Positions 1 through 9,255 of a DNA stretch of 64,000 bases are shown piece by piece. Numbering within the stretch: the stretch's first letter is position 1; each line of letters starts with the position of its first letter. The notes under the pieces are model-generated. The model saw only the letters and a program-made list of their open reading frames with translations, ran no database searches and was not told the origin of the DNA. The stretch spans positions 62,001-126,000 of the forward strand of contig JAOAQZ010000019.1 of the NCBI GenBank assembly GCA_025210795.1, written 5' to 3'. The stretch comes from Cohaesibacter sp. (GTDB lineage: Bacteria > Pseudomonadota > Alphaproteobacteria > Rhizobiales > Cohaesibacteraceae). A program made the translations under genes and the position numbers.

Positions 1-845
1 ACGTCAAGACGCCCAGGTGTAAACACTTCAACTTTGGAAAATCCGGACTTGGAAAACAGCTTCTTCATTCCCTCACAAGACAAGAAATTCAAATGATAGG
101 GCGGCATTAAGCTTCGCGATTCATTCCAAAGAACCTGAATATCAAACCCTTCGGCCCCCAAAGTGGACAGGATTGCCATCCCGCCTGGAGCTGTGACTTC
201 ATAGACAGATTTTGCAAACAGCTCTGGATCCTGCACATGTTCCAGAACCTCAAAACAGGTTACAAGGTCACCATTGACTTGCTTCTTCTGGGCAACTTCT
301 TCGACCGAGGCCTCATAGACTTCAATCCCCAAATTCCGGCATTGCTGAGCGGATTCACGTCCCGGCTCGATGCCATGAAGCTCAGCCTCTTGGTGACGTT
401 TTTTCCACTCGGTCAGAAAGGCACCGTTTGCAGAGCCAATATCAACCACACGGTTGGGATGATGCCCCTTTTCTTCCAAAATTTCGTCAATGCGACTAAC
501 ATTGGGCAGCATAATGGACTGCTTGCGTTTTTCGCCAGTTTTTTTGAGAACATTCTCCGACCAGAAGCTCTGGGATTTTGATACCGAATAATAGCGGATC
601 AATTCATCCAGATTTGGCCGCGGAGACACATAGACCGAGCCACATTTGGCACAGCTGTTATACTGAAAGCTGTGCTTTTTAAAGTGGTCCGCTTTCTCGC
701 TTGCACCGCATCCCGGGCATACAACATCCACAAATTGGGATTTGTCAAAAAAGCTCTCTGCATCCTGCGCACTCAAGCGCATAAATTCATTGAATACATC
801 TTCTGGCCTGATTTCTTCTTCTTTGATTACGGCTGGTGTATCCAT
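1..845 (-). CDS. SAM-dependent methyltransferase with N-terminal zinc ribbon (partial, 3' end outside window)
   Basis: About 281 residues are visible and the C-terminus runs off the left edge. Four cysteines at about residues 43, 46, 65 and 68 (CPGCG and CAKCG) form a probable zinc ribbon. A class I SAM-binding motif VVDIGSANG follows at about 133-141, with an EVLEHV motif typical of Methyltransf_11/23 proteins near residue 200. The ATG at 845 has a GAGG sequence 9 nt upstream and begins 4 nt after the upstream epimerase gene, so it is the last visible gene of a five-gene minus-strand operon. A role in methylating a surface sugar or lipid-linked intermediate is inferred from context; the acceptor cannot be read from sequence. 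Confidence 0.85.
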   Translation of the reverse strand, partial: MDTPAVIKEEEIRPEDVFNEFMRLSAQDAESFFDKSQFVDVVCPGCGASEKADHFKKHSFQYNSCAKCGSVYVSPRPNLDELIRYYSVSKSQSFWSENVLKKTGEKRKQSIMLPNVSRIDEILEEKGHHPNRVVDIGSANGAFLTEWKKRHQEAELHGIEPGRESAQQCRNLGIEVYEASVEEVAQKKQVNGDLVTCFEVLEHVQDPELFAKSVYEVTAPGGMAILSTLGAEGFDIQVLWNESRSLMPPYHLNFLSCEGMKKLFSKSGFSKVEVFTPGRLD

Positions 846-849
846 TTGC

Positions 850-1752
850 TTATGCCTCTTGTTCCCTTTGGTGCATCTCAGACATTTCAGCGATACAATC
901 CAACAATCCCTGCCCCAACTCAATATGGTCATTGCTAACCAGCTTATGTCCCAGCTTGGGATGGTAGTTATAAGGGGTCATCACATAATGCCCGGCCAAT
1001 ATTTCTTCGCCAATTTTCAGCTTGGGTTTATTTGGCAGCATTTCTGCGATCATCCGCATAATGTCGGTGACGCGCATGCGCTCATTTCCGGTTAGCATGA
1101 TGTGACGGTTTTTGTATGCTTCGTCCAGAATTTCCACCGAGAGCTTGGCTGCGTCGGCGATATGAATATATTCGCGCATCGCATTGGCGTCACCGTTATA
1201 GACAATTTCGCCGGTTTCCAATGCGGTCTTTATCAACCGGTATATGCCATTTGTTGGGCCCGCACGGCGACCATATAGTGAACCATAGCGCAAGACCGTG
1301 TAAGGAATTCCATGCACTTCTTGATAGGTTTCAATATAATTCTCGCATGCCTGCTTACTGACGCGATAAAATGATCCTCTGTCAGAATAAACATAGACGG
1401 TACTGGCGAACACAAAGCGCTTTACCTTGTGCTCTTTGGCAGCTTCCAAGGCATTCAAGGTGCCAAGCACATTCACCCGAGCGGTGTCTACGGGGCGCCC
1501 GCGTGCTTCTTCAATATCGGCGATTCCAGCAAGATGGTAGATATAATCACAGCCTTTTGCTGCCTCAACAACAGCATCCTGATCCGTGATATCTCCAACG
1601 ATCATTTCTTGAGCTTCAACGGGGCTGTCATCCCGACTGGTATCGAAAATGCGGACGGCATAACCCGCCTCATTGAGAGCTGCCGCTGTATAGCCTCCCA
1701 AGAAACCTCTACCACCGGTGACCAGTACCGTACCTTTATTTTGGGCTGTCAT
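850..1752 (-). CDS. NAD(P)-dependent epimerase/dehydratase (extended SDR), sugar nucleotide type
   Basis: A 300-residue extended short-chain dehydrogenase. The nucleotide-binding motif TGGRGFLGG lies at residues 12-20, the catalytic Ser at about 117, and the YxxxK motif (YRVSK) at 129-133. This family epimerises, dehydrates or reduces NDP-sugars in the cytoplasm, and the length is normal. The gene follows the hydroxyacid dehydrogenase stop by 2 nt, with AGGA just before the ATG, so translation is probably coupled. The neighbours suggest it modifies the sugar acid made by the aldolase and cytidylyltransferase of the same operon. The exact substrate is unknown. Confidence 0.85.
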   Translation of the reverse strand: MTAQNKGTVLVTGGRGFLGGYTAAALNEAGYAVRIFDTSRDDSPVEAQEMIVGDITDQDAVVEAAKGCDYIYHLAGIADIEEARGRPVDTARVNVLGTLNALEAAKEHKVKRFVFASTVYVYSDRGSFYRVSKQACENYIETYQEVHGIPYTVLRYGSLYGRRAGPTNGIYRLIKTALETGEIVYNGDANAMREYIHIADAAKLSVEILDEAYKNRHIMLTGNERMRVTDIMRMIAEMLPNKPKLKIGEEILAGHYVMTPYNYHPKLGHKLVSNDHIELGQGLLDCIAEMSEMHQREQEA

Positions 1753-1754
1753 TC

Positions 1755-2687
1755 CTATGCTCTCTCGCTGTCCGGCTTTAACGCTTCAACCAGATTTGCT
1801 GCAGCTAGGGTTTCCTGCTCTTCTCTGGATTCTTTGGCATAGGAGCCAACATGGGCTGCCAGTACAATATTATCCAGTTCTGCCAATGGACCGGTATAAG
1901 GCTCATCCTCATAAACATCCAACGCAGCTGATGCCAATTGACTGTTTTTCAGAGCATCGGCCAGTGCAGTTTCATCGACCAAACCGCCGCGAGATGTATT
2001 GATGAGAATGGCATCATTCTTCATGAGACTGATCGCCTCAGCATCAATGATATGCCTGTTTTCTTCCGTGAATGGGATATGCAAGCTTACAATATCTGAG
2101 CATTTTAGCAGCTCGTTCAGGGACATATGGGTCACTGTCCCGCCCATATCATTTTGGCTATAGGGGTCATAGGCAATGACACGCGCCCCAAAGGCTTGCG
2201 CATAATGAGCAACCTTGTTGCCAATCCGCCCAAATCCGATCAAGCCAATTGTTCTGGCTCCTAAAAGCCCTCCCATTGGCCTGACCCAATCACCCTTGCG
2301 GATGGCACGGTCTTGCACAGACACCTGGCGAAGACAATCAAGCATGAGAGCAAGGGCCAGTTCTGCAACAGCTTTGGTCGGTGCATCGGGAGTATTGGAC
2401 AGCGCTATATTGCGCTCGCGAGCGGCCTCCTGATCCACGCTGTCCATGCCAATACCACACCGTGAGATGGCACGAAGATTCTGCGCACCCATAATGACAT
2501 CGCGCGTTAAAGGCTCTACCCCGGCAATCATGGCAATGATGTCCGGGGTCAACAATTCCTTGACTTCGCTTTCACTCAAGCGGCGACCATATGGGTTGAG
2601 CATAATCTCATATCCCATTGCCTCAAGCGCGCGGATTTCGGGTGTTTCTGTATTGAAACTGGATGTCGTAATCAGGATTTTATTCAT
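1755..2687 (-). CDS. D-isomer specific 2-hydroxyacid dehydrogenase (SerA/phosphoglycerate dehydrogenase-like)
   Basis: A 310-residue NAD-dependent dehydrogenase of the D-2-hydroxyacid family. The Rossmann motif GFGRIG is at about 151-156, and the catalytic triad fits Arg233 (TSRGG), Glu262 (DVYEDEP) and His279 (AAHVGSY). It lacks the C-terminal ACT/regulatory domain of housekeeping SerA, so it is the short form. I chose the ATG at 2687 over an in-frame TTG one codon upstream. It sits between the KdsB-like and epimerase genes, which points to interconversion of an alpha-keto and alpha-hydroxy acid in the polysaccharide pathway rather than to serine synthesis. That role is inference; the enzyme family is clear. 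Confidence 0.88.
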   Translation of the reverse strand: MNKILITTSSFNTETPEIRALEAMGYEIMLNPYGRRLSESEVKELLTPDIIAMIAGVEPLTRDVIMGAQNLRAISRCGIGMDSVDQEAARERNIALSNTPDAPTKAVAELALALMLDCLRQVSVQDRAIRKGDWVRPMGGLLGARTIGLIGFGRIGNKVAHYAQAFGARVIAYDPYSQNDMGGTVTHMSLNELLKCSDIVSLHIPFTEENRHIIDAEAISLMKNDAILINTSRGGLVDETALADALKNSQLASAALDVYEDEPYTGPLAELDNIVLAAHVGSYAKESREEQETLAAANLVEALKPDSERA

Positions 2688-2717
2688 CAAAAGATGCTCG
2701 CATTCCGTCGAATTTGC

Positions 2718-3500
2718 TTAATTTTGGTCGGCATAAGATGAAAAGAGCGCGTCCTGTTCCATCATTTTTTCGGCATAGGCCCGATCTTCAGGCGTATCCA
2801 CACTCACAGCAAGATCATTGGTAAAAGCCATTTTGACAGCATGACCATGCTCCAGACATCTGTTCAAATCCACTGATTCTGCAATCTCCAAAGGAGTTGG
2901 GGTAAGGGAATTGAATGTCAGCAAATATTCTCGCGTGAAGGGGATAATGCAGACCTGCTTGAGCCATGGACCTTCTGGCTTGTCTCGTTTGGTCGTAGGA
3001 ATAGGCTCGCGCGACATATAAATTGCACGGTCATTAAGATCGGTCACGACCTTGATTTCATTTGGATCTTCAAAATTCTCTTTGGTTTCGATTGATCCCA
3101 TGAGGCAGGCAACACCGGTGCCATTTTCCATATCACCCAGCAAAGCCTGAGAGGCGGTATCAATCATGGTTGGTGTTACCAGAGGCTCGTCCCCTTGCAC
3201 CATAACGACGATATCAATCTTCTTTCCGGTTTGCTCTTCGATTTTGAGCATTGCTTCAGCACAGCGGTCAGAACAACGCTCGTGGGTATTGGCCGTCATC
3301 ACAGCCTTGCCACCAATCGATTCAATATAGTCCTTGATCTCTTCATCACATGTTGCCACCCAGCAATCAGACAATGCTTGAGCCATGGCGGTACGCAGAT
3401 AGACATGGCCAATCATCGGAATACCCTTAATCGGCGCAAGCGGCTTGCCGGGATATCTGGAAGAGCCCATGCGCGCGGGTATGATGGCAACAATATTCAT
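2718..3500 (-). CDS. KdsB-like CMP-sugar-acid cytidylyltransferase
   Basis: A 260-residue member of the 3-deoxy-manno-octulosonate cytidylyltransferase family. The N-terminal signature PARMGSSRYPGKPL binds CTP, and VMVQGDEPLV contains the metal-binding aspartate. The protein is somewhat longer than typical KdsB. The conserved GTDR segment appears as CSDR, so it may be a paralogue with another substrate rather than the housekeeping enzyme for lipid A core KDO. The ATG at 3500 has an AAGGA ribosome binding site 7 to 8 nt upstream. It is flanked by an aldolase that could build a 3-deoxy-2-ulosonate and by a hydroxyacid dehydrogenase. It probably activates an unusual ulosonic acid as its CMP derivative; KDO itself remains possible. 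Confidence 0.85.
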   Translation of the reverse strand: MNIVAIIPARMGSSRYPGKPLAPIKGIPMIGHVYLRTAMAQALSDCWVATCDEEIKDYIESIGGKAVMTANTHERCSDRCAEAMLKIEEQTGKKIDIVVMVQGDEPLVTPTMIDTASQALLGDMENGTGVACLMGSIETKENFEDPNEIKVVTDLNDRAIYMSREPIPTTKRDKPEGPWLKQVCIIPFTREYLLTFNSLTPTPLEIAESVDLNRCLEHGHAVKMAFTNDLAVSVDTPEDRAYAEKMMEQDALFSSYADQN

Positions 3501-3728
3501 GATTTCTATCCTTACTGCAGAAGTAACTTTTCACGATTTAGCGCAAATCCCTTGTCTTGGACAATACTGCATTCACACTATGAGAGAAGAGAAGCGTGGT
3601 GGGTAAGCCTACCTATTCATCTAGCCATTACCGAAGACATTTTAACGAGATACCTAAACAGGACCATTCGCCAAACCGGGATTTTTCGGGTAGTGAGCAG
3701 TTTTCTCTTTCCTACACTCAAAAATCGC

Positions 3729-4496
3729 TTATTTCAACGCGCTCACGGCATTCATACCAGACTGATATACCGTATCGAGTATTCGGGTATCAATACTATA
3801 GGCAAGAAAGGTGAGGCCCTCTTGAACGCACTCTTTCAGCTTTTGCTCATCTGGCTCTACAATATGGAGACCACCTGGTTTGTTTAGCTTGCGTCCAATT
3901 TCATGTGCTCGCTGCATAGCTTCTTGCACCTGAGGATGATCCAGCTGTCCCGTTAGTCCCATTGACGCCGACAAGTCGTATGGACCAAGAAAATATCCAT
4001 CAACACCGGGAACAGACAAAATATCTTCCAGATTATTGATTGCATCAATATGTTCGATCTGCGCGATGCATACGGCATCGTTGGCCAACCAGTCCTGATA
4101 GGCAGCAAAATCGTTGCCGTAGGTTTGGGCGCGCGCCAAACCAACACCGCGCTTGCCACGGGGCGGGTAATAAAGGGCATCTACCGCATCCTGCATCTCT
4201 TGGGCTGTTTGAACCATCGGAACGATAATACCAGTGGCGCCAGAATCCATGACACGCTTGATCAAGTTCGGATCATTATTCGTCAAGCGGACAAGGGGTT
4301 CCGAGCCGCCATATTGGATGGCGCGAATTAGATTTTCTGCAGTCCCCAGATCAATGGCCGTATGCTCCAGATCTATGCATACCCAATCCAGCCCGGACCG
4401 AGCCATGATTTCCGCACTGGCTGGATGACCGATCATACACCATCCTCCAACGGCCAGCGTATTTTTCCCTAGTTTGCTTTTGAGTGTTTCGGTCAT
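3729..4496 (-). CDS. HpcH/HpaI-type class II pyruvate aldolase
   Basis: A 255-residue member of the HpcH/HpaI aldolase family, which forms or cleaves 4-hydroxy-2-keto acids from pyruvate and an aldehyde using a divalent metal. Visible family motifs are DLEH (42-45, His45 as likely base), Arg70, GIIVPMV (89-95), QIEHID with metal ligand Glu148, and GPYDLSASMG (171-180) with Asp174. I placed the start at ATG 4496, which has GAGGA upstream; an earlier ATG at 4514 lacks a ribosome binding site. It is the first gene of the minus operon. Next to a KdsB-like gene it is more likely to synthesise a 3-deoxy-2-ulosonate for surface sugars than to degrade aromatics, but this is inferred. Confidence 0.87.
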   Translation of the reverse strand: MTETLKSKLGKNTLAVGGWCMIGHPASAEIMARSGLDWVCIDLEHTAIDLGTAENLIRAIQYGGSEPLVRLTNNDPNLIKRVMDSGATGIIVPMVQTAQEMQDAVDALYYPPRGKRGVGLARAQTYGNDFAAYQDWLANDAVCIAQIEHIDAINNLEDILSVPGVDGYFLGPYDLSASMGLTGQLDHPQVQEAMQRAHEIGRKLNKPGGLHIVEPDEQKLKECVQEGLTFLAYSIDTRILDTVYQSGMNAVSALK

Positions 4497-4745
4497 ACTG
4501 TCTTGGTTCCTCATATAATATTCAATGTGTAGGACAGCTTTGTATCGGCCTCAAGCTTTTAAGACAAATTATTCTCATCTCAAGGAAAGATGACGTGCAA
4601 ACTTAAATGTGAAGGGATCGGGAGAGGCTGGTGACAGCATGGAATGAGTTATTCTATTATTCATCCGGTAACTTAGTTGGTATTCCAAATCTGTATCGCA
4701 TCTATATCGTGCCGGCGGGCATTTGCGCAGGAAAAGAGACAAAAT

Positions 4746-5879
4746 TTGACTAAAAAACTGGTGGTGTTTTTTACTTGGGACGTGTCCGTCGAGCTATGGG
4801 CGAGAAAAGGATTGCTGCAAAGAGAAATCCGGATCTATGAGCGTTTAACCCAAAACGATGTCGATGTGACCTTCCTAAGCTGGGGAGGCGACGAAGACCG
4901 TGAGTTTATCGAACAACTCCCTAAAGCTATTCGGGTTATTTCCTTATATAAATATCTTCCGCGCCCATCGAATAAAGCCCTGCGAGCATTGTGCTCGTTA
5001 TTAGCACCATGGGTTCTACGCAAGGAGCTAAGACAGGCAGATATTCTAAAAACCAATCAGATGTGGGGAGCATGGGTCGCAGCAATCTCAAAACTGACCA
5101 GTCGCACCCCGATGATTTTACGATGCGGGTTTGAACTCTATGATTTTACGGTACGGCAAAATCACAGCTTTCCGCGTCGCGCCTTCACATGGTGTATTAG
5201 TCGCTTTTCTTACGCACTGGCAGACCATATTTGCGTTGCAACAAAAGACGATAAAAAGGTCGTAACGGATATTTTTGGACAACTTGAGGCCAAAATCTCT
5301 GTTCATCCCAACTGGATAGATACCAATTTTTTCTCACCTAGAAATGTTGCACAGAAAGAGGGACATTTGCTCTTTGTGGGCAGGCTCTCCCAACAGAAAA
5401 ACATTCCGGCGTTGATTGAGGCAATCGCAGGCACCGATTTTACTCTGGATATGATTGGGGCGGGAGACATGCAGGAAGAGCTGGAAGCGCAGGCCAAAGC
5501 ACAAGGCGCCAAAGTAAATTTTCTTGGAACACGGCCCAATGATCAATTGCCAGATATTTATAGCAGCTATCCGGTCTATATTCTGCCCTCCTTCTATGAA
5601 GGCAATCCCAAAACCCTGCTAGAAGCCATGTCCTGCGCCTCTGCAGTGATTGGAACAAATGTATCGGGTATCGCTTCTCTCCTTCAACACAGGGAAAACG
5701 GCCTTGTTGCGGAAACCGATGCCTTGTCTTTACGCCAGGCAATTACAGACATGATGGGCGATCCAGATCTACGCCAAAAACTGGGAGCGGCAGCGCGCAA
5801 ACAAATTCAGGAAACCCAAACACTTGACGCGCTCGTCAGTAAAGAGCTGGCTTGCTACCAACGGTTTGACAGCAAGTAA
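4746..5879 (+). CDS. Glycosyltransferase family 4 (GT-B fold)
   Basis: About 377 residues. The C-terminal half carries the glycosyltransferase group 1 signature: LLFVGRLSQQKNI, then EGNPKTLLEAMSCASAVIGTN with the donor-binding glutamate, then HRENGLVAE. The N-terminal half lacks the usual glycine-rich loop but has VVFFTWDVSVELWARKGLL. There is no good ATG. The TTG at 4746 has AGGAAAAG about 8 nt upstream and is preferred to an earlier TTG at 4677. It probably transfers one of the sugars made in the flanking operons onto a lipid-linked glycan on the cytoplasmic face of the membrane. Donor and acceptor cannot be predicted. Confidence 0.85.
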   Translation: MTKKLVVFFTWDVSVELWARKGLLQREIRIYERLTQNDVDVTFLSWGGDEDREFIEQLPKAIRVISLYKYLPRPSNKALRALCSLLAPWVLRKELRQADILKTNQMWGAWVAAISKLTSRTPMILRCGFELYDFTVRQNHSFPRRAFTWCISRFSYALADHICVATKDDKKVVTDIFGQLEAKISVHPNWIDTNFFSPRNVAQKEGHLLFVGRLSQQKNIPALIEAIAGTDFTLDMIGAGDMQEELEAQAKAQGAKVNFLGTRPNDQLPDIYSSYPVYILPSFYEGNPKTLLEAMSCASAVIGTNVSGIASLLQHRENGLVAETDALSLRQAITDMMGDPDLRQKLGAAARKQIQETQTLDALVSKELACYQRFDSK

Positions 5880-6163
5880 TCTGCCTTTTGCGATCATCTT
5901 TGTACTTCTGGCATTTTGATTACGAACCAAGCCCTTCAGTGCTTGCCTTGAGCGGGCACCCTATCGCTTGGAAAGCAGATGATCCCTTCAGCCAAATCTC
6001 TTTGATGGCTAAAACGCTCGGCCCCTATAGGAAAGACGAAAATAACCCGCTGTTGGGCCAATAGGCTCTAGACTTCAATCTCCATTCCCTTTAGTTCCTA
6101 GATATCTTTGTGGGGCAGGCTCTGGCCCCTGCATGTATCGGCCAATGGAACCTTGGAATTATC

Positions 6164-6937
6164 ATGAAAGCAGTTATTCTCGCTGGTGGCTTGGGAAGTC
6201 GTATCTCGGAGGAATCTGTTCTGCGCCCCAAACCGATGATTGAAATTGGTGGTCGCCCTATTTTGTGGCACATCATGAAAATCTATTCAGCGCATGGCAT
6301 CAATGAGTTCATTATTTGCCTCGGTTATAAAGGCTATATGATCAAGGAATTCTTCACCAATTACATTCGCCATGGTGCAGATCTGACGGTTGATACCTCC
6401 ACAGGAGATATTGAATATCATCAAAATATCGCGGAACCATGGAAAGTGACGCTGGTAGAAACCGGTGAACATTCCATGACAGGTGGCCGTCTTGGCCGTG
6501 TTCGCGATTATCTGGAAGGTGAAGATATTTTCTGTTTCACCTATGGGGATGGTGTCTCGGATATCGACATCTCCAAATCCATTGAATTCCACAAAGCCCA
6601 TGGTGCCAAGGCAACAATGGGGGCTGTCTCCCCTCCCGGGCGCTTTGGCGCGCTGGAAATGGAAGGCGATCTGGTCAAGCGCTTTCAGGAAAAGCCGCCT
6701 GGCGATAATGGTATGATCAATGGCGGGTTTTTCGTGCTTAATCACGAATGCCTTGATCTGATCCCAAGCGATGATACCATTTGGGAACTGGAGCCACTGG
6801 AGACGCTGGCGGCGACCGATCAGTTGCGGGCCTTCCGCCATAATGGCTTCTGGCAACCAATGGATACCTTGCGCGACAAGAACTATCTGCAAGGCCTTTG
6901 GGAAAGCGGCAAGGCGCCATGGAAGATTTGGGACTAG
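6164..6937 (+). CDS. rfbF: Glucose-1-phosphate cytidylyltransferase
   Basis: A 257-residue sugar nucleotidyltransferase making CDP-glucose from CTP and glucose-1-phosphate. The N-terminus MKAVILAGGLGSRISEES and the following RPKPMIEIGG match RfbF closely, and the paired CDP-glucose dehydratase comes next. The ATG at 6164 was chosen because homology begins exactly there, although the frame is open 18 codons further upstream. It starts a five-gene operon, with only 4 nt to the next gene. CDP-glucose is the entry point to CDP-linked deoxysugars such as tyvelose, abequose, ascarylose and yersiniose. Confidence 0.93.
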   Translation: MKAVILAGGLGSRISEESVLRPKPMIEIGGRPILWHIMKIYSAHGINEFIICLGYKGYMIKEFFTNYIRHGADLTVDTSTGDIEYHQNIAEPWKVTLVETGEHSMTGGRLGRVRDYLEGEDIFCFTYGDGVSDIDISKSIEFHKAHGAKATMGAVSPPGRFGALEMEGDLVKRFQEKPPGDNGMINGGFFVLNHECLDLIPSDDTIWELEPLETLAATDQLRAFRHNGFWQPMDTLRDKNYLQGLWESGKAPWKIWD

Positions 6938-6941
6938 TCTA

Positions 6942-8012
6942 TTGACCATTCATCAGAATAAGGTGCCAAATCCCGACTTCTGGCGCGGCAAACGCATTCT
7001 ACTGACGGGGCAAACCGGGTTTAAAGGTGCCTGGTGCAGTCTGTGGCTTAATAGTCTGGGCGCGAAGGTCACAGCCTTTGGCTTGCCACCAGAGGGCAAC
7101 GATAATCTTTATACACTCGCCAATGTTGAGGCGACTTGCCAAAGTCACTTTATTGATCTTCGTGATGCTCCAGCTGTCAAGGCCATCGTGGAGGCCACAA
7201 AACCACAAATTGTTCTGCATATGGCTGCGCAAGCTTTGGTCAGGCGCTCGGTCGAAGATCCCCTCACCACTTGGCAAACCAATGTTGAGGGAACACTTAA
7301 TCTGCTGGAAGCTTTGAAAGATCAGGATGGGGTTGAGGCTATTTTAGCCATCACCACAGACAAGGTTTACGCCAATGACGGCATGGGCCAGGTTTTTATA
7401 GAGAGCGACCCTCTGGGTGGCAAAGATCCTTATTCGGCCAGCAAAGCGGCATGCGAAATTCTGGTTGCATCCGAGGCCAAGACCTATTTTGGAGATATTC
7501 CCGTTGCCACCGCCCGTGGCGGCAATGTGATTGGTGGCGGCGACTTTTCTGATGACCGTCTGGCACCAGATTGTGTTCGCGCCATACAAGCAGGGGAGCC
7601 CGTTATTTTGCGCCAGCCTAAAGCCACACGACCTTGGCAGCATGTGCTGGATTGCCTGTGTGGCTATCTTTTATATCTGGAAAAACTGGCAACAGACCCA
7701 GCAGCGCCAAGAGCAATCAATATTGGCCCAAATTCCGCCCATGATTTGCCCGTCCTCGATTTTGCGCAGCATATGCTGGGTGCCATGGGTCGTCCTGATC
7801 TATTGGATGTTCAAGAAGAGCAAAATTCTATTGAAGCTGCCAAACTTGCGCTTAATCCATCATTGGCGCAAAACTTGCTGGGCTGGCAAGATCGGCTGGT
7901 TGGAACCAGCGCCATTGATGCGACTGCCTGCTGGTATCAAAAATGGGCAGCTGGCGACGATATGACCGCACAAACACGAAAAGAAATTTACGCCTATCAG
8001 GGTATGGAGTAA
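6942..8012 (+). CDS. rfbG: CDP-glucose 4,6-dehydratase
   Basis: A 356-residue extended SDR that converts CDP-glucose to CDP-4-keto-6-deoxyglucose with bound NAD. The cofactor motif TGQTGFKG at 22-29, TTDK at about 138-141 and the catalytic YSASK (Tyr164, Lys168) are all present and characteristic of RfbG. There is no ATG at the right place. The TTG at 6942, 4 nt after the rfbF stop and behind GGGAC, is the likely start; a GTG at 6963 is the alternative. Close spacing and weak start codons suggest translation coupled to rfbF. The product is the branch point used by the three downstream enzymes. Confidence 0.92.
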   Translation: MTIHQNKVPNPDFWRGKRILLTGQTGFKGAWCSLWLNSLGAKVTAFGLPPEGNDNLYTLANVEATCQSHFIDLRDAPAVKAIVEATKPQIVLHMAAQALVRRSVEDPLTTWQTNVEGTLNLLEALKDQDGVEAILAITTDKVYANDGMGQVFIESDPLGGKDPYSASKAACEILVASEAKTYFGDIPVATARGGNVIGGGDFSDDRLAPDCVRAIQAGEPVILRQPKATRPWQHVLDCLCGYLLYLEKLATDPAAPRAINIGPNSAHDLPVLDFAQHMLGAMGRPDLLDVQEEQNSIEAAKLALNPSLAQNLLGWQDRLVGTSAIDATACWYQKWAAGDDMTAQTRKEIYAYQGME

Positions 8013-8016
8013 GCCT

Positions 8017-9246
8017 ATGAGTTGTACTTGCCGTTTTTGTTCGGCTCCCGTTTCGCTGTCATTGGTTGATTTGGGAACCACTCCATTGGCCAACTCCAAT
8101 CTTCCTTCTGCTGACTATATCGCAGAGGAGAAATCTTTTCCTCTGCATGTCATGGTTTGCGAGGCCTGCTTTCTTGCCCAAACCACTGAAGACGTGCCAG
8201 CAGATGCGATCTTCCATGATGATTATGCTTACTTTTCAAGCTTCTCTGCTGGCTGGGTAGAGCATGCGCGCCTTTATACAGAAAGCATGACAGAGCGCTT
8301 TGGTTTGGATGAAGACTCTCTGGTCGTTGAAGTTGCTTCCAATGACGGCTATTTGCTGCAGCATTTTGTAAAGAAGGGCATTCCCGTTCTGGGTGTTGAG
8401 CCTGCGGGCAATTGCGCAGAAGAAGCGGAGAAAAAGAATATCCCGACTGTCGTGGATTTCTTCCATAAAGACACAGCCGAACGCTTGGTTGAACAAGGCT
8501 ACAAAGCCGATCTGACAGCGGCTAACAATGTTCTTGCTCATGTTCCTGATATTTCCAGCTTTATTGCCGGTTTCAAGACACTTCTAAAACCGGAAGGGGT
8601 TTCTACCTTTGAATTCCCTCATTTGCTCAATCTGATCGACAAGGTGCAGTTCGATACAATTTATCACGAGCATTATTCCTATCTTTCGCTGGTCTTTGTT
8701 GAAGCGCTGCTGAAAAAGCATGGCTTGCGTGTCTTTGATGTTGAAACCTTGCCAACCCATGGTGGTTCACTGCGGGTTTTTGTGTGCCATGAGGATGCCA
8801 GCTTTGGTGAGATGGACGGATTGTTGCAGGTCCGTGCCTCTGAGCAAACTGCTGGCTTGAACGACCGCACTGGCTATGAAGGTTTTACGGCGCGGGTTGA
8901 GAAAGTTCGCAAAGACTTTTTGGATTTTCTTGCCAAAGCCAAGGCTGAAGGAAAAAGCGTTGCCGGCTATGGTGCGGCTGCCAAGGGCAACACCTTTATG
9001 AATTATTGTGGTCTGGCCCGAGATGATATGGCCTATGTTGCTGACCGCAATGTGCATAAGCAGGGGCGCTTGCTGCCGGGTATCCACGCTCCCATTGTTG
9101 ATCCCGATCATATTCAGGAAACCAAGCCTGATTATTTGGTTATCCTGCCTTGGAATATTGCGGGGGAAGTTGCGAAAGAACATGGATATATTCGTGACTG
9201 GGGCGGGCAATTTGTCACCGCTATTCCAGAGCTGAAAATCTTTTAG
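8017..9246 (+). CDS. NDP-4-keto-sugar C-methyltransferase
   Basis: A 409-residue protein with the three-part layout of sugar C-methyltransferases such as TylC3, EvaC and NovU. It has an N-terminal zinc-binding module (Cys5, Cys8, Cys48, Cys51), a central SAM-binding Rossmann domain (VVEVASNDGYLL, near residues 105-117), and a C-terminal domain with AGYGAAAKGNTFMNY that helps bind the keto-sugar. The family methylates carbon 3 or 5 beside the 4-keto group. The gene follows rfbG by 4 nt with GGAG upstream, so CDP-4-keto-6-deoxyglucose or a derivative is the likely substrate. The position methylated cannot be told from sequence. Confidence 0.88.
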   Translation: MSCTCRFCSAPVSLSLVDLGTTPLANSNLPSADYIAEEKSFPLHVMVCEACFLAQTTEDVPADAIFHDDYAYFSSFSAGWVEHARLYTESMTERFGLDEDSLVVEVASNDGYLLQHFVKKGIPVLGVEPAGNCAEEAEKKNIPTVVDFFHKDTAERLVEQGYKADLTAANNVLAHVPDISSFIAGFKTLLKPEGVSTFEFPHLLNLIDKVQFDTIYHEHYSYLSLVFVEALLKKHGLRVFDVETLPTHGGSLRVFVCHEDASFGEMDGLLQVRASEQTAGLNDRTGYEGFTARVEKVRKDFLDFLAKAKAEGKSVAGYGAAAKGNTFMNYCGLARDDMAYVADRNVHKQGRLLPGIHAPIVDPDHIQETKPDYLVILPWNIAGEVAKEHGYIRDWGGQFVTAIPELKIF

Positions 9247-9255
9247 GAGGCAGTG

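Noticed and set aside
2718..3500. Housekeeping kdsB for lipid A core KDO
   Set aside because: Not excluded, but the CSDR change, extra length and operon partners make a paralogue more likely, so the symbol was withheld.
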